Positions 26,639 through 36,206 of a DNA stretch of 64,000 nucleotides are shown here, one piece after another. The notes below the pieces were generated by a model, which was not told the origin of the DNA, searched no databases, and saw nothing but the letters and a program-made list of their open reading frames with translations. Position numbers and translations under genes: made by a program. The stretch lies in assembly GCA_029959295.1 (NCBI GenBank), contig JASCOH010000001.1, positions 248,001-312,000 on the forward strand, written 5' to 3'. The stretch comes from Flavobacteriaceae bacterium PS02334 (GTDB taxonomy: Bacteria > Bacteroidota > Bacteroidia > Flavobacteriales > Flavobacteriaceae). Position 1 is the first letter of the stretch, and each line of letters begins with the position of its first letter.

Positions 26639-29600
26639 ACAAACTTGATTTTAGCTACTTTTAATGCCTCTTCTACGGTCTGATCAATATCATCGAAAGA
26701 CAAGTCAATGTCGTATTTGCTTTTCAAATCGAAGATGTAATCATCAATAGCGATGCGAATTTTACCTTCTATATCAGGTTTGTTCTGCCAATCTACCATC
26801 AATTGATCATTTTGATATACTACTGAACGGATTACTTGATCTATACCAAGAGCAAGCTCTGTAGCAACTTCGATTTTATCAGAAAGCACATCTTTAAAAA
26901 TATCAGTTATAAGATTATAAATAGCAATACCTGTATCATTTCCTAGCAAAGCATTTGGAATATTCCCTCGTTCTCCTTTTAAAAATGCCTCCTCATACTC
27001 TTTAGCTTTTTTTAGGAATTCAGCTTCGTCAATTCTTTGCTGATGATATTCTTCAATCGCTTCACGAATGAGTTTAGACAGCTTTTTATAAAAGATGGGA
27101 TCCTCATTCATTTTGATATTGATGGCTCGAATAGTTCTGCTGGCGATATGATCCGCTTTAGCAGATTTACTGCTTAATTTCTCAACTTCAGCTTCTCGTT
27201 GTTCTTTGTCAAAAATATCGACTAAATCCGTTATCCTAAGCACTTCGCCCTCTGTCGTGATATGCTTGTCAATTAATTTTTGTACCTGTGGCTCATATTC
27301 CTTGTAGTCAATATCATCAGAAAATCTCCTTTTGACAGAAACACGCAATGCCAAAAAGAATTTCAAATCAGACTTATACTTGTCAATTTGTTTTTCAGGG
27401 GTGTTATTAGCAAAATCAATACTGGATAATGCCAGTTTTAGTAAACGTGCAAAAGCAGATACTTTCTCATAAAACTGATGCCGGATAGCTTCATCGCTAA
27501 GCAATTCTTCATAAGCTGGTTCATCATATTTGTTTTTAATAGTTTTGAAAATATCCCAAACCTCGGAATGTGCCTGAGGTAATTTTTTGATTTCTTCTAC
27601 TATATTTGTCCAGCTTCCGACTAAATCTTCTGCATCAAACATATTATCACCGGAATATGTCTGAATGGCGTTGTCCAAGTTCTCCAAATTACCAAAATAG
27701 TCTATTATATAACCATAATCCTTTCCAGGATACACACGATTTACACGAGCAATAGCTTGTAACAAAGTATGTTCTTTTAATTGACGGGTCAAATACAACG
27801 CAATATTTCTTGGAGCATCAAAACCCGTCAGTAGTTTGTCCACCACTATGATAATTTCAGGAAAGTCTTGTTTTTTAAACGCACCGATTACAGACTTTTC
27901 ATATTTTTCCTGTGTGCCGTATTTATCCATTCGGACATTCCAGAATTTTTTCACTTTATCGTCCGATACATCAAAGGCGTCTTCTTCGCCTTCCCGAGTG
28001 TCGGGAGCAGACATGATTACTTCAGAGCTTACTTTGCCAATTTCGTCCAAATACTCTTTGTATTTAATTGCTGTGGCTTTATTGGGTGTTACCAGCTGCC
28101 CTTTAAAACCAGTGCCTTGAAAATTATCCACATAATGTTCAGTGATATCCCAGGCTCTGGCGTAAATAACCTGATCGGCTTTATTAAGGATATTTTTCGA
28201 ACTGTATTTTCTCTTCAAAGCCGCTTTTCCGTAGGGTGTAAGTGGTTCCGAAACCTTGTCAAAATAATTATCCAACGGTTTTTCATTAACCTCAATAAGG
28301 TTATGCCTGCCTTCATATAACAAAGGGACAACGGCTCCGTCTTCTACAGCATCCGTAATCGAATACACATCGATAATGCCTCCAAACTTACTCGCTGTGC
28401 TTTTTTCTTTTTTCAACAATGGCGTCCCAGTAAATGCGATAAAACAGGCATTTGGAAATACTTTCTGCATTTTGACATTGAAAGAACCGTATTGTGAACG
28501 GTGTCCTTCGTCTATCAAAATGTAAATTTCTGAGCTATCAAATGATTGAGGGCTTGCATTAACAGCAGCTTCAAATTTATGAATTAGGGTGGTGATGACT
28601 GCGTCGCCGGATTCTGTAATCAATTTTAAAAGGCTGGTATCCTTCTTTAATTTTTCCTGTTCGTTATCATCCAGTATTTCCCCTCTGAGTTTTTTAGCTA
28701 TTTCCTTTGATGCTCCTTTATCAGCATTAACTACTGGCACATGACATTTTTTGAACGTTTCCGTTATCTGGTCATCCAGATCAATACGATCTGTTACCAA
28801 AAGTATCTTAGGATTTCTAATATTCGGATGTGAAGCAATTAATTGAGCCAGCATCACCATAGTCAAAGATTTTCCGCTTCCTTGTGTATGCCAAATCACA
28901 CCACCTTCGTGATTACCTTTGGTATCGGTTTTTAGGATTTTGGTCAACGTGTTTTTAATCGCAAAATACTGCTGGTATCGGGCTACTTTTTTGATACCGT
29001 CATCATATAAAATGAAATCATATATAATTTCCAATAATCGTTTGGGATGGCAAAAACTAAAGAGTAGTTTATCCTGCGTAGTAATAACCTGTTCCTCTTG
29101 TTCTAAATTTTCAAAATATTGCCAGACCTTTCTAAATCGTTCTTTAAATAATACTGTACGCTCATTTTCTGGTAAAGCTTTGTGCTTTAGAATGCTGATT
29201 TTATTTTCCCAAAAACGTTCTTCTTCTTTAGTACGGAACATTTCTTTCCAAACGCCCCAAAATTCTTTGCTGGTAGCGGTTGTACCATATTTTGCTTCAT
29301 TAGAGGCCAAAGCAAATGTAAGATTGGAGTACAAATACAAGCTTCGAATTCCGTCTTCTTGCTGGTTTCTTAGATGCTGTTCAATGGCTTTTTCTACAGG
29401 CTCTTTTATTTTAGGCGACTTACATTCAATAATGACCATCGGAATACCATTAATAAATAGTACAATATCTGGTCGGTAATGATCGGCTCTATCTGAACGT
29501 AGTACACTATATTCTTCAGTTATGTGATAGATGTTGTTTTCCGGCTTTTCCCAGTCAATATAACGAAAAGAGAAACTTTTTTTATCACCTAAAACCGTTT

Positions 29601-29925
29601 GGTCAAAACTTTTCCCTAATGTGATGAGTTCGTAATAGGCCTTATTCGCTGCTATAAAACCATCTTGTACTGGTAAATCCCTGATTGCAAGTATTGCATT
29701 GTTGATGTTAGATTCGGAAAAAGCAAATTCCTTTTGCTTATAATCAATTTTATTAATCTTCTGTACTTGGCTTTTTAGAATATCTTCTAATAGCACATTC
29801 GAGCTTCTTCCTCCACGGGCTGCTAAAGCCTCCTCTGGCGATAGGTATTTCCAGCCCATATTCATCAGCAATTTTAACGCCGGAATTTGGGAAATATGGT
29901 CTTCTATGAATGAGGGTGTGTCCAT
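26635..29925 (-). CDS. hsdR: Type I restriction enzyme R subunit
   Basis: A 1,096-residue motor and nuclease subunit that translocates and cuts unmodified DNA as part of an R2M2S complex. The N-terminal nuclease domain has the PD-(D/E)xK residues D153 and E167-C-K169 (IIECKSPK). The SF2 helicase part has Walker A TQGSGKS (about 347-353), motif II ILIDEGHRSQ and motif VI-like QAIARVNRVYPGKDYG. A long helical C-terminal part binds the MTase core. It lies far from hsdM and hsdS within the operon, with five CBASS, GGDEF and pAgo genes between hsdS and hsdR. The gap to the upstream gene is 5 bp. All catalytic motifs are intact. Confidence 0.93.
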   Translation of the reverse strand: MDTPSFIEDHISQIPALKLLMNMGWKYLSPEEALAARGGRSSNVLLEDILKSQVQKINKIDYKQKEFAFSESNINNAILAIRDLPVQDGFIAANKAYYELITLGKSFDQTVLGDKKSFSFRYIDWEKPENNIYHITEEYSVLRSDRADHYRPDIVLFINGIPMVIIECKSPKIKEPVEKAIEQHLRNQQEDGIRSLYLYSNLTFALASNEAKYGTTATSKEFWGVWKEMFRTKEEERFWENKISILKHKALPENERTVLFKERFRKVWQYFENLEQEEQVITTQDKLLFSFCHPKRLLEIIYDFILYDDGIKKVARYQQYFAIKNTLTKILKTDTKGNHEGGVIWHTQGSGKSLTMVMLAQLIASHPNIRNPKILLVTDRIDLDDQITETFKKCHVPVVNADKGASKEIAKKLRGEILDDNEQEKLKKDTSLLKLITESGDAVITTLIHKFEAAVNASPQSFDSSEIYILIDEGHRSQYGSFNVKMQKVFPNACFIAFTGTPLLKKEKSTASKFGGIIDVYSITDAVEDGAVVPLLYEGRHNLIEVNEKPLDNYFDKVSEPLTPYGKAALKRKYSSKNILNKADQVIYARAWDITEHYVDNFQGTGFKGQLVTPNKATAIKYKEYLDEIGKVSSEVIMSAPDTREGEEDAFDVSDDKVKKFWNVRMDKYGTQEKYEKSVIGAFKKQDFPEIIIVVDKLLTGFDAPRNIALYLTRQLKEHTLLQAIARVNRVYPGKDYGYIIDYFGNLENLDNAIQTYSGDNMFDAEDLVGSWTNIVEEIKKLPQAHSEVWDIFKTIKNKYDEPAYEELLSDEAIRHQFYEKVSAFARLLKLALSSIDFANNTPEKQIDKYKSDLKFFLALRVSVKRRFSDDIDYKEYEPQVQKLIDKHITTEGEVLRITDLVDIFDKEQREAEVEKLSSKSAKADHIASRTIRAINIKMNEDPIFYKKLSKLIREAIEEYHQQRIDEAEFLKKAKEYEEAFLKGERGNIPNALLGNDTGIAIYNLITDIFKDVLSDKIEVATELALGIDQVIRSVVYQNDQLMVDWQNKPDIEGKIRIAIDDYIFDLKSKYDIDLSFDDIDQTVEEALKVAKIKFV

Positions 29926-29930
29926 GATAC

Positions 29931-30830
29931 TTATATCTTCTTTGTAGAATTTATAATTAGTTCACTTGGATAGCCAAGCATTTTCATAATTAATTCTTGT
30001 GATTTGTTTTTAAAGGCAGGTATTAAATTGCCTATAAGACTAAGCCCCAACGCTCCAAAAATTGTAAAAGCGTAGTTGTATGTTTCAATAAATTGAATTG
30101 TTTCAGGACTGTACTTTGGAAGCTTAAGCAATAGATAAATTAACCCAGCAAATAAAACTGCTTGAATTATCCATGATAAGTATTTTATGCGTCTAATAAA
30201 TTTGGTATTAAAGCTCCTAAACAAGTTTAATTCACTATTATCAGGTAATTCCTTTAGTAACAGTATTGAGTCATAAGCTTTTATAGAACACAAAATTTGA
30301 AAATCGCTACGACTTTCAAATAATTTAATATTCTCAGTCAACTTTTTATAGGTGAAGTTTACGAACTCGTTTGTAATTAGTGATTGATTGCTTATTTGAA
30401 GAAACACGAATACAATCTCTGGTAAATTACTTGTGCTATAATAATTTTCGTTTAAAATGTTTTCAAAAGTTATTGTTATTGCATTTCTGTTTCTGATAGA
30501 AACTATATAGTTTACCCAATCCTTGTTTGTACTAAATATTGAAACACCTACAATAAACGAGAACATAAGAAAATCATCATTGACAAAAGGAGCTGGAGAG
30601 TCTTTACTCGGTTTACTTTTACATTTTTTTTCAAAATATTTTTCAAAATCTACTTTCTTGTTTTTCTGAATAGCATTTACAATTTCAAAATAATACTCCT
30701 CAGACTCATTCAAATCTTGACTTTCAGGTACAATAATAGTCTTACCTAACAACAAATTATTAAATGCTGTAAGTTTATGGCTTTCAGTGACTCTTGATAG
30801 ATAACCTGTTTTTTCTTCTAAAGGAACCAT
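29931..30830 (-). CDS. Two-TM membrane protein paired with the Argonaute (possible pAgo effector)
   Basis: A 299-residue protein. The first 210 residues are soluble and mostly helical; two membrane helices lie at the C-terminal end (YLSWIIQAVLFAGLIYLLL, then AFTIFGALGLSLIGNLI), with a short basic tail. The start overlaps the pAgo stop by 13 bp, so the pair is translationally coupled. Catalytically inactive long-B pAgos are known to use associated membrane proteins (BPAM type), nucleases or Sir2 proteins as abortive-infection effectors. Gene pairing, size and the two helices fit a BPAM-like role. I cannot confirm sequence homology without a search. A structural membrane anchor is the alternative. 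Confidence 0.65.
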   Translation of the reverse strand: MVPLEEKTGYLSRVTESHKLTAFNNLLLGKTIIVPESQDLNESEEYYFEIVNAIQKNKKVDFEKYFEKKCKSKPSKDSPAPFVNDDFLMFSFIVGVSIFSTNKDWVNYIVSIRNRNAITITFENILNENYYSTSNLPEIVFVFLQISNQSLITNEFVNFTYKKLTENIKLFESRSDFQILCSIKAYDSILLLKELPDNSELNLFRSFNTKFIRRIKYLSWIIQAVLFAGLIYLLLKLPKYSPETIQFIETYNYAFTIFGALGLSLIGNLIPAFKNKSQELIMKMLGYPSELIINSTKKI

Positions 30831-33103
30831 TTCTTTCTTTTTAATCCATAGTTTAAGCTATCCGCATCCCAGCCAGGAACACTTCTCATTTTGCCGAGCA
30901 AGCGTGAAATAAGGTTGGAATACTTCATTGTTGCGGGTTCTTCTCCTGGTAAAAAACTACGCCAAGACAGGTAAGTGAATGAGAATATTTGCTGTGTGAT
31001 ATAACTCAAATCATGAAATATCAAATCATTCAATCCATTATTGTCATAATTGCCTTGTGGGGTGCGTATTTTAATTTGAATGGGCTTGCTCATCCCTTGC
31101 CTAGATGTTTTCAATTCATTCGGTCCCAACATTTGAACAATACAAGTTTCTGAATCCAAAAAAACATTACTTGCTCGGCTGGGGATAAATGCACCGATAA
31201 CATTGCTGTTACCATACTTTTGTACACCCTGTTGAGTGGTGTCAAAAATCATATTTGGGTGCGATTGGCTAATTGTAACAAAAGCAAATTTTATCTTATA
31301 CTGATTAATTTCTTTGACCAGTTGACTGATTACATCGAACTCTGTGTTTTTGATAGGTTTGAATATGTGAAAAATTAGACGTACAGTATCACCTTCCGCC
31401 CAACCATATTCTGATGATAGCCTTTCGATGGAATTTTTTAGGCTTTTAAGCAACTCCGAAAAGTAATTTTCAAAAGCTACATCTTTTACTTTATCTGATA
31501 ATAGATACTGACCATCTCCCGAAAGAAAGGTTGTGATACCAACCACTCTGTTTTGTTCGGATCCTGCGTATTGATTTTTCCTGAGCCAACTATGCCCAAT
31601 ACCAATTACTATTTCTCTATCGACCGAACGCTGCGAAGGCAAAACCCAAGGAATACCGCCAAGCTTTGCATAAATTTGCAATGCAAGTGAATTTAAAATA
31701 TATTCATTATGGCTTTTTACAACCTCTGCAGTAACATATTGAACCGGAATTTCAAGAGCAAGTAATTTTGCTTTTATAGCATAATATGGATTATTTCGGT
31801 CATCATATCTTTTAAATGCTGCTGGGATTTCAATAATAGCTAAATCTGGTTTACTTTCATCATCACTTCTAATTGCATTTAGATATTCATTTATAGTATA
31901 ATCCTGAATTTCCTTAATGTTAAATACTACATCTTGCAAATCGTATTTCTTTTGCAGTCCTTTTTGGAAATATCTGGATTGCGGAATACCATCTTTAAGA
32001 CTATAAAGGAACTTTGTGAAATTGCCACGGGTATTCTTGTTACAGATAGAAAGGATGTTTGGTGATTTGATATCAAATGTACTGCTGTCATAAGGGCCAT
32101 AATTAGACAGACCTGCATCTGGGTTATAATTATTGGTCTTTGTAACAGCATGGTCAAAAATAAACGTAGGATTTTTTAGCTCCATCGTATTTGAAACAGT
32201 GATCGGTTTGCTATTTACCGTAAAACAAAAACTGTCTTTATTCTGGAATAAAACGAGTTTCCCGTTTTCACTAAATAAGTGTTCAGCTATTTTAATAATT
32301 TCGGTATAGAGATTTTTAGGATTGTAGATATCAGATCGCTTCCCCTCAATGATGTTCAATATTTCATCACTTTTATCTGGTGATGTAGCAAAACTCAGGT
32401 ACTTCCCGATGTTGAATTTTGTTTTTCGAATTAGCAATTCACTTAATTCAAATTCTTTCAAACCTTCATTGGTTTCAACTTTTGCCTTGTTTCCTATTAC
32501 TTCTTTAAGAACACCAACAAATTCTTCATTGGGAGCAAGAATATTTGTTAATCCAGACAAGGTTTCTGCATGCAATACATCAAGACCAATCAATTCAAAT
32601 CCTTCTGAATGTAACTCAGCACAACTAATGTCAAAAATCCAGTTACGTTTGATATTGACCAAGAAACCGAAACGTTTTTTTCCATTGATCTCGGTCAAAC
32701 GCAATTGGACTTCAATGAGCTTTTTATAGCCTATCCTGTCTTTTAAACTATCTGGCAAGGCATTTCTAATGATATCGTCTTTACCCGAAAAGAAACGGAA
32801 AGGATAAAAATCTACGGGAGTGTATCTTGGGAAGCGGTCTTTGAAAGTTCTGAAAAAGATATGCTTTATCAATGAGGCTGTGATCTGATGATCCCTATAT
32901 GTGCTTCGTTCTGTTAATATACCAATTGGAGTGCTGTCATCACTGTCCTTGTTGGAAATGTATATAGAATCACCGTTTCTAAAAAAAGAATGCGTAGCAT
33001 TGTACAAACCTCTTAATTCAGTAAGACGTTCATCGCTATATAATTCAGTATTGATTTGATATTTTTCAAACTCAATATTTATCGGAAAGTAATTAAGCTG
33101 CAT
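30818..33103 (-). CDS. Long prokaryotic Argonaute with degenerate PIWI site
   Basis: A 761-residue pAgo. The N-terminal half (about 1-330) is the N/PAZ-like region. The family landmark GPYDSSTFD lies at about 336-344. The MID domain (about 370-490) holds NPYYAIKAKLLALEIPVQYV with Y440/441, K444 and Q455, and K480 in YAKLGGIPWVLP, matching the Y-K-Q-K guide-5'-phosphate pocket. The PIWI domain begins REIVIGIGHSW, where the first catalytic Asp is replaced by H504. The usual second Asp region reads RLIFHIFKPIK without Asp. It should therefore bind guide and target but not cut. The C-terminal end is hydrophobic (KKWFL). It resembles the long-B group and is coupled to a two-TM protein downstream. 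Confidence 0.82.
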   Translation of the reverse strand: MQLNYFPINIEFEKYQINTELYSDERLTELRGLYNATHSFFRNGDSIYISNKDSDDSTPIGILTERSTYRDHQITASLIKHIFFRTFKDRFPRYTPVDFYPFRFFSGKDDIIRNALPDSLKDRIGYKKLIEVQLRLTEINGKKRFGFLVNIKRNWIFDISCAELHSEGFELIGLDVLHAETLSGLTNILAPNEEFVGVLKEVIGNKAKVETNEGLKEFELSELLIRKTKFNIGKYLSFATSPDKSDEILNIIEGKRSDIYNPKNLYTEIIKIAEHLFSENGKLVLFQNKDSFCFTVNSKPITVSNTMELKNPTFIFDHAVTKTNNYNPDAGLSNYGPYDSSTFDIKSPNILSICNKNTRGNFTKFLYSLKDGIPQSRYFQKGLQKKYDLQDVVFNIKEIQDYTINEYLNAIRSDDESKPDLAIIEIPAAFKRYDDRNNPYYAIKAKLLALEIPVQYVTAEVVKSHNEYILNSLALQIYAKLGGIPWVLPSQRSVDREIVIGIGHSWLRKNQYAGSEQNRVVGITTFLSGDGQYLLSDKVKDVAFENYFSELLKSLKNSIERLSSEYGWAEGDTVRLIFHIFKPIKNTEFDVISQLVKEINQYKIKFAFVTISQSHPNMIFDTTQQGVQKYGNSNVIGAFIPSRASNVFLDSETCIVQMLGPNELKTSRQGMSKPIQIKIRTPQGNYDNNGLNDLIFHDLSYITQQIFSFTYLSWRSFLPGEEPATMKYSNLISRLLGKMRSVPGWDADSLNYGLKRKKWFL

Positions 33104-33197
33104 ATTCTTTTTAAAATTTTATTAGTTAAGGATTGATGTGCCTGATCTATTTCAATCAATTGATAAGCTATAATTCTAATTCTTTCTTAGGTTTACC
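33104..33197 (-). other. 94-bp gap in the defence operon
   Basis: This is the only sizeable intergenic space in the operon, between the GGDEF gene and the pAgo gene. No TAnnTTTG promoter or clear terminator hairpin was seen. The sequence is very AT-rich. It may mark the junction between two ancestral modules. Confidence 0.4.
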
Positions 33198-33956
33198 TTA
33201 AACAATCGACTTTGTGTTATTTTTACCTGAAATCTTTTTGGCTTCGTTTAGAGCTTCGATTACCCGATTAGTTATAGCAGTGTAATCATCTCCCTTCTTT
33301 AATTCAGTAACACCACAGCAAACAGTCAATTGATGGCTGACTCCTTCTATAGAAAACAAGTTTTTCTCAATCAATTTCCTTTTTCTTTCTGCTGCCTGAT
33401 AAGCCTGACCTAAACTTGTTTCAGTAGCAACTACAAGAAATTCATCACCTCTATTAAAATAACGAAATGTTTCGTCTGTAGCCCTTTTATCGTTGCCCAA
33501 TAATTCGCCAACTTTTTTCAGAATTTGATCGGCAACATTAAAACCAACTGTTGTATTAAAGCTCTTAAAGTCATCTATATCTAATATAACAATTGATAAA
33601 GCATCTCCTTTAGTTTTGTGTTCATGAATCTTTTGATTTAAATATTCATCGAGTGCTTTATGATTTCTTAGTCCAGTGAGTTCATCTGTATGGTTATTAT
33701 TTAGGACTTCTCGGATTTTATTATTGAATAGATAACTAACGATGAGCGTAGTTACAGTTATTAATAGAATAGATGCAATTAGTATCCAATATATTGAAAT
33801 ACTATGCTTGGTTATTAATAGACCATTAACATATGGAATCCATCTTGATGGAATAAGTAAAATCAAGAAAACGAACAACCATTTCAATATATCGTAGATG
33901 CCTTTAGACAAAACATCATCTTTGAATTTCTTAATTGATTTCTTAATATATCCCAT
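33198..33956 (-). CDS. Two-TM GGDEF-domain protein
   Basis: A 252-residue inner-membrane protein. Two helices (about 24-42, ILKWLFVFLILLIPSRW, and 54-77) precede a cytoplasmic GGDEF domain starting at DELTGLRNHKALDEYL (91-106). The metal-binding motif is DIDDF at 126-130, and the signature is RGDEF at 169-173, with Arg in place of the first Gly. The fold should be that of a nucleotide cyclase, normally making c-di-GMP. The RGDEF change may alter or abolish activity, and no c-di-GMP effector is seen nearby. GGDEF proteins are uncommon in Bacteroidetes. It sits 4 bp after capV and before pAgo, so a defence-signalling role is likely but unproven. Homology to minimal CRISPR polymerases (mCpol) should be considered. 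Confidence 0.78.
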   Translation of the reverse strand: MGYIKKSIKKFKDDVLSKGIYDILKWLFVFLILLIPSRWIPYVNGLLITKHSISIYWILIASILLITVTTLIVSYLFNNKIREVLNNNHTDELTGLRNHKALDEYLNQKIHEHKTKGDALSIVILDIDDFKSFNTTVGFNVADQILKKVGELLGNDKRATDETFRYFNRGDEFLVVATETSLGQAYQAAERKRKLIEKNLFSIEGVSHQLTVCCGVTELKKGDDYTAITNRVIEALNEAKKISGKNNTKSIV

Positions 33957-33960
33957 ATTC

Positions 33961-34983
33961 TCAGTTAATATTTAATAATCTGAAGATTTCATCCTTATTC
34001 TCTTTGTAAACATTAATGGCTCTTTCCTCTAACTCTTTCAATTTGGTTTGATTGGTTTCATCCATTTCAATGTTTTCTACCTCGGTTTTAAATAATGTAT
34101 TAAGTCTTAAATATGTAAAATTATCAGGCTCTTGTCTATCAATACCATTTTTTAATAAACTTAAAATGTTTTCCACCTGTTGAGATTGGCCTTGCATAAA
34201 CAACTCAATAATTCTTTTTCGTTTATTGTTTATCCAATACCAAATTCCAAACTTATTTTCTTTATTAGCCTCTAGAAATATTCTTTCACCTGTGCCAATT
34301 GATAACAAATTAATATCAATTAATTCTTTTTTGAAAGCTTTCTGAGCTTCAATCAAAGCAATCAGACTTGGATTGTTAGCCCAAACACCGCCATCTACTT
34401 TATTTTTAAACTGCAAAACATCTCCTTTGACATCTCTATACATATCTCCAGAATAAGGATCAAAATATGTTGGAGCTGATGATGTAGATAAAGCTGCATC
34501 TAATAATGGAAGATTAGGGTCACGCGTAAATCTATGATGGTAAAGACTTTTTAGAACGGATGGTTTTCCAATACTTAAATCGTAAATTGACACACCCACA
34601 GGGATTTTACAATCTTTAAGTTTAGGAATAGAAGTATTATGATATTTTTTGAACACATCTTCTAATAGTTTTTTTAAACTACTTCTATCATGTGATGAGT
34701 GATTTATGCATTTTAAAAATCCTTTTTTATTACCAAAAATACTGTGAGCATTTTCAAAGTATAATTTTTTGATTTCTTCCGCAGGGATACCCAACGATAA
34801 AGCCAATGCTAAAATTCCACCAGTAGAGGTGCCAAAAATCAAATCTACATTTTGGTAAATCTGCCAATTTTTACTCCCTTTATTCCTTAAGTCCTTTTCT
34901 ATTTCTGTTAAGATGACAGCGGGAAAAATACCCCTGATGCCTCCACCGTCTAAACTTAGAACTTTGAATTTTTTTTCAGTCAT
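33961..34983 (-). CDS. capV: Patatin-like phospholipase, CapV-type CBASS effector
   Basis: A 340-residue phospholipase. The oxyanion hole is DGGGIRG (12-18), the nucleophile S53 lies in GTSTG (51-55), and the catalytic Asp is D197 in VDGGVWANNP. In CBASS, CapV-type enzymes are switched on by the cyclic nucleotide made by the CD-NTase and destroy the inner membrane, killing the infected cell before phage release. No transmembrane segment is present. The start overlaps the hsdS stop by 4 bp, and the CD-NTase and E2 genes are two and three places upstream, so the assignment as CBASS effector rests on both motif and context. Related patatins outside CBASS exist, but none would explain the neighbours. 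Confidence 0.88.
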   Translation of the reverse strand: MTEKKFKVLSLDGGGIRGIFPAVILTEIEKDLRNKGSKNWQIYQNVDLIFGTSTGGILALALSLGIPAEEIKKLYFENAHSIFGNKKGFLKCINHSSHDRSSLKKLLEDVFKKYHNTSIPKLKDCKIPVGVSIYDLSIGKPSVLKSLYHHRFTRDPNLPLLDAALSTSSAPTYFDPYSGDMYRDVKGDVLQFKNKVDGGVWANNPSLIALIEAQKAFKKELIDINLLSIGTGERIFLEANKENKFGIWYWINNKRKRIIELFMQGQSQQVENILSLLKNGIDRQEPDNFTYLRLNTLFKTEVENIEMDETNQTKLKELEERAINVYKENKDEIFRLLNIN

Positions 34984-36206
34984 ACAATTCTGGTTTTTCC
35001 GGTTAATAATTGCTGCATCAAACCTTTTTTCTGCAATTTTAGGTTGCTGAGTTTTTGCTGGTATTGCTGTAGTTCTTTAGTAGCGGTGTCAAGAACATCT
35101 ACCAACCTAATTTGCTCCCCCATTGATGGTACAGGGATTTTTAATTTTAGAAACTCGGTCTGTCCTAATGTTTTATTTCTACCAGCACCTCCTGGCGAAG
35201 CTAATTCTAGTAAATATTTCCCTTTAAGGGACTTGAAAAAATATAGTAAATAATCTAAATTTAGAATTCCCGCTTTTGGCCTGTACATAGGGAATCTATG
35301 GGAAGCTATAAAACCTATATCTGCATCCGTTGTTTTACCAATTGCTCGTTCCCATGCGAAAACAATATTAACAATGAAACAATTAGGCTCAATCCAAAAG
35401 ACGGATTTATTTCCTAAACTTTTCCCAGTTACAGCCTCTTTATAGAATAAACCTTTGGCATGAGATCGAATTCCTATTTGTTTATATAGGGTATTTTCTT
35501 CAGGAGTAAATGAGTTTTTAATTCGATCTACAATCTGCATTATTGGCTTTTGATTTGGCTTTTTATCGTTATCCATAAACAACTTATTCGCCAATGCCTT
35601 ATTCCTTTTTTTCAATTTTTCGATGATGACATTGGTTTCTTGAATAGCTTTATCCCAAGTAGATAATACTTTGGCGATTTTTTGTTGCTCAAGAAGTGGT
35701 GGAATTGGTATGATTAGTTTTATCAATTGAGATTTAGATAAATTAAATCTTGTTGATCCTTGAGCCAAAACATCTAATTCTTTTCTTATGTTCTCACCTC
35801 TTAATAAATAGCTTGAAAATAAAGGATCCAAAACATTGTTATTCTTCAATCTAAATCCAAAACAGAAACTATTCAAATACATAATGTCTACTTCATCTAA
35901 CAACACTGATGACATTCCTACTTCTTCCGCTGTTTCCGATGAAGTTGTAAAAAAAATATCTCCATATTTTACTTTATGCTGTTTTTCACTTTCCTTAATA
36001 TCTACATAATCCATAAAATTGATATCAATCTTACTATTTTGGAATATGTTTTTATAGGGTATATATGGATAGCCTTTGCCAAAGTCTTCTTTGTTTTTTC
36101 CAGATAAACCTGAAAATGTATCCCCCAATTCCCTCAACTTCTTCACTTCCCAGTCAATGGGAATTTTTCCAATGGTTGTATTTTTATATTGAGTTGTCTG
36201 CTTCAT
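34980..36206 (-). CDS. hsdS: Type I restriction specificity subunit (two TRDs)
   Basis: About 408 residues from the ATG at 36206 (MKQTTQYKNTTIGKIPIDWE). The longer frame to 36251 runs deeper into the E2 gene and lacks support. The first target-recognition domain (about 15-150) ends in LLEQQKIAKVLSTWDKAIQE, the first conserved helical spacer. The second (about 205-360) ends in GEQIRLVDVLDTATKELQQYQQKLSNL, the second spacer. HsdS decides the bipartite DNA target of the MTase and nuclease. It overlaps the E2 stop by 23 bp and capV by 4 bp, so it is embedded between two CBASS genes, an unusual order. Confidence 0.9.
   Translation of the reverse strand: MKQTTQYKNTTIGKIPIDWEVKKLRELGDTFSGLSGKNKEDFGKGYPYIPYKNIFQNSKIDINFMDYVDIKESEKQHKVKYGDIFFTTSSETAEEVGMSSVLLDEVDIMYLNSFCFGFRLKNNNVLDPLFSSYLLRGENIRKELDVLAQGSTRFNLSKSQLIKLIIPIPPLLEQQKIAKVLSTWDKAIQETNVIIEKLKKRNKALANKLFMDNDKKPNQKPIMQIVDRIKNSFTPEENTLYKQIGIRSHAKGLFYKEAVTGKSLGNKSVFWIEPNCFIVNIVFAWERAIGKTTDADIGFIASHRFPMYRPKAGILNLDYLLYFFKSLKGKYLLELASPGGAGRNKTLGQTEFLKLKIPVPSMGEQIRLVDVLDTATKELQQYQQKLSNLKLQKKGLMQQLLTGKTRIV

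Noticed and set aside
30818-33103. Active, DNA-cutting Argonaute
   Set aside because: The first catalytic Asp is His and the second Asp region has none, so slicing is unlikely.
33198-33956. Confident Panoptes (mCpol plus 2TM-beta) call
   Set aside because: The DELTGL and DIDDF motifs are those of ordinary diguanylate cyclases, and TM helices and cyclase domain are in one protein. Kept only as an alternative.
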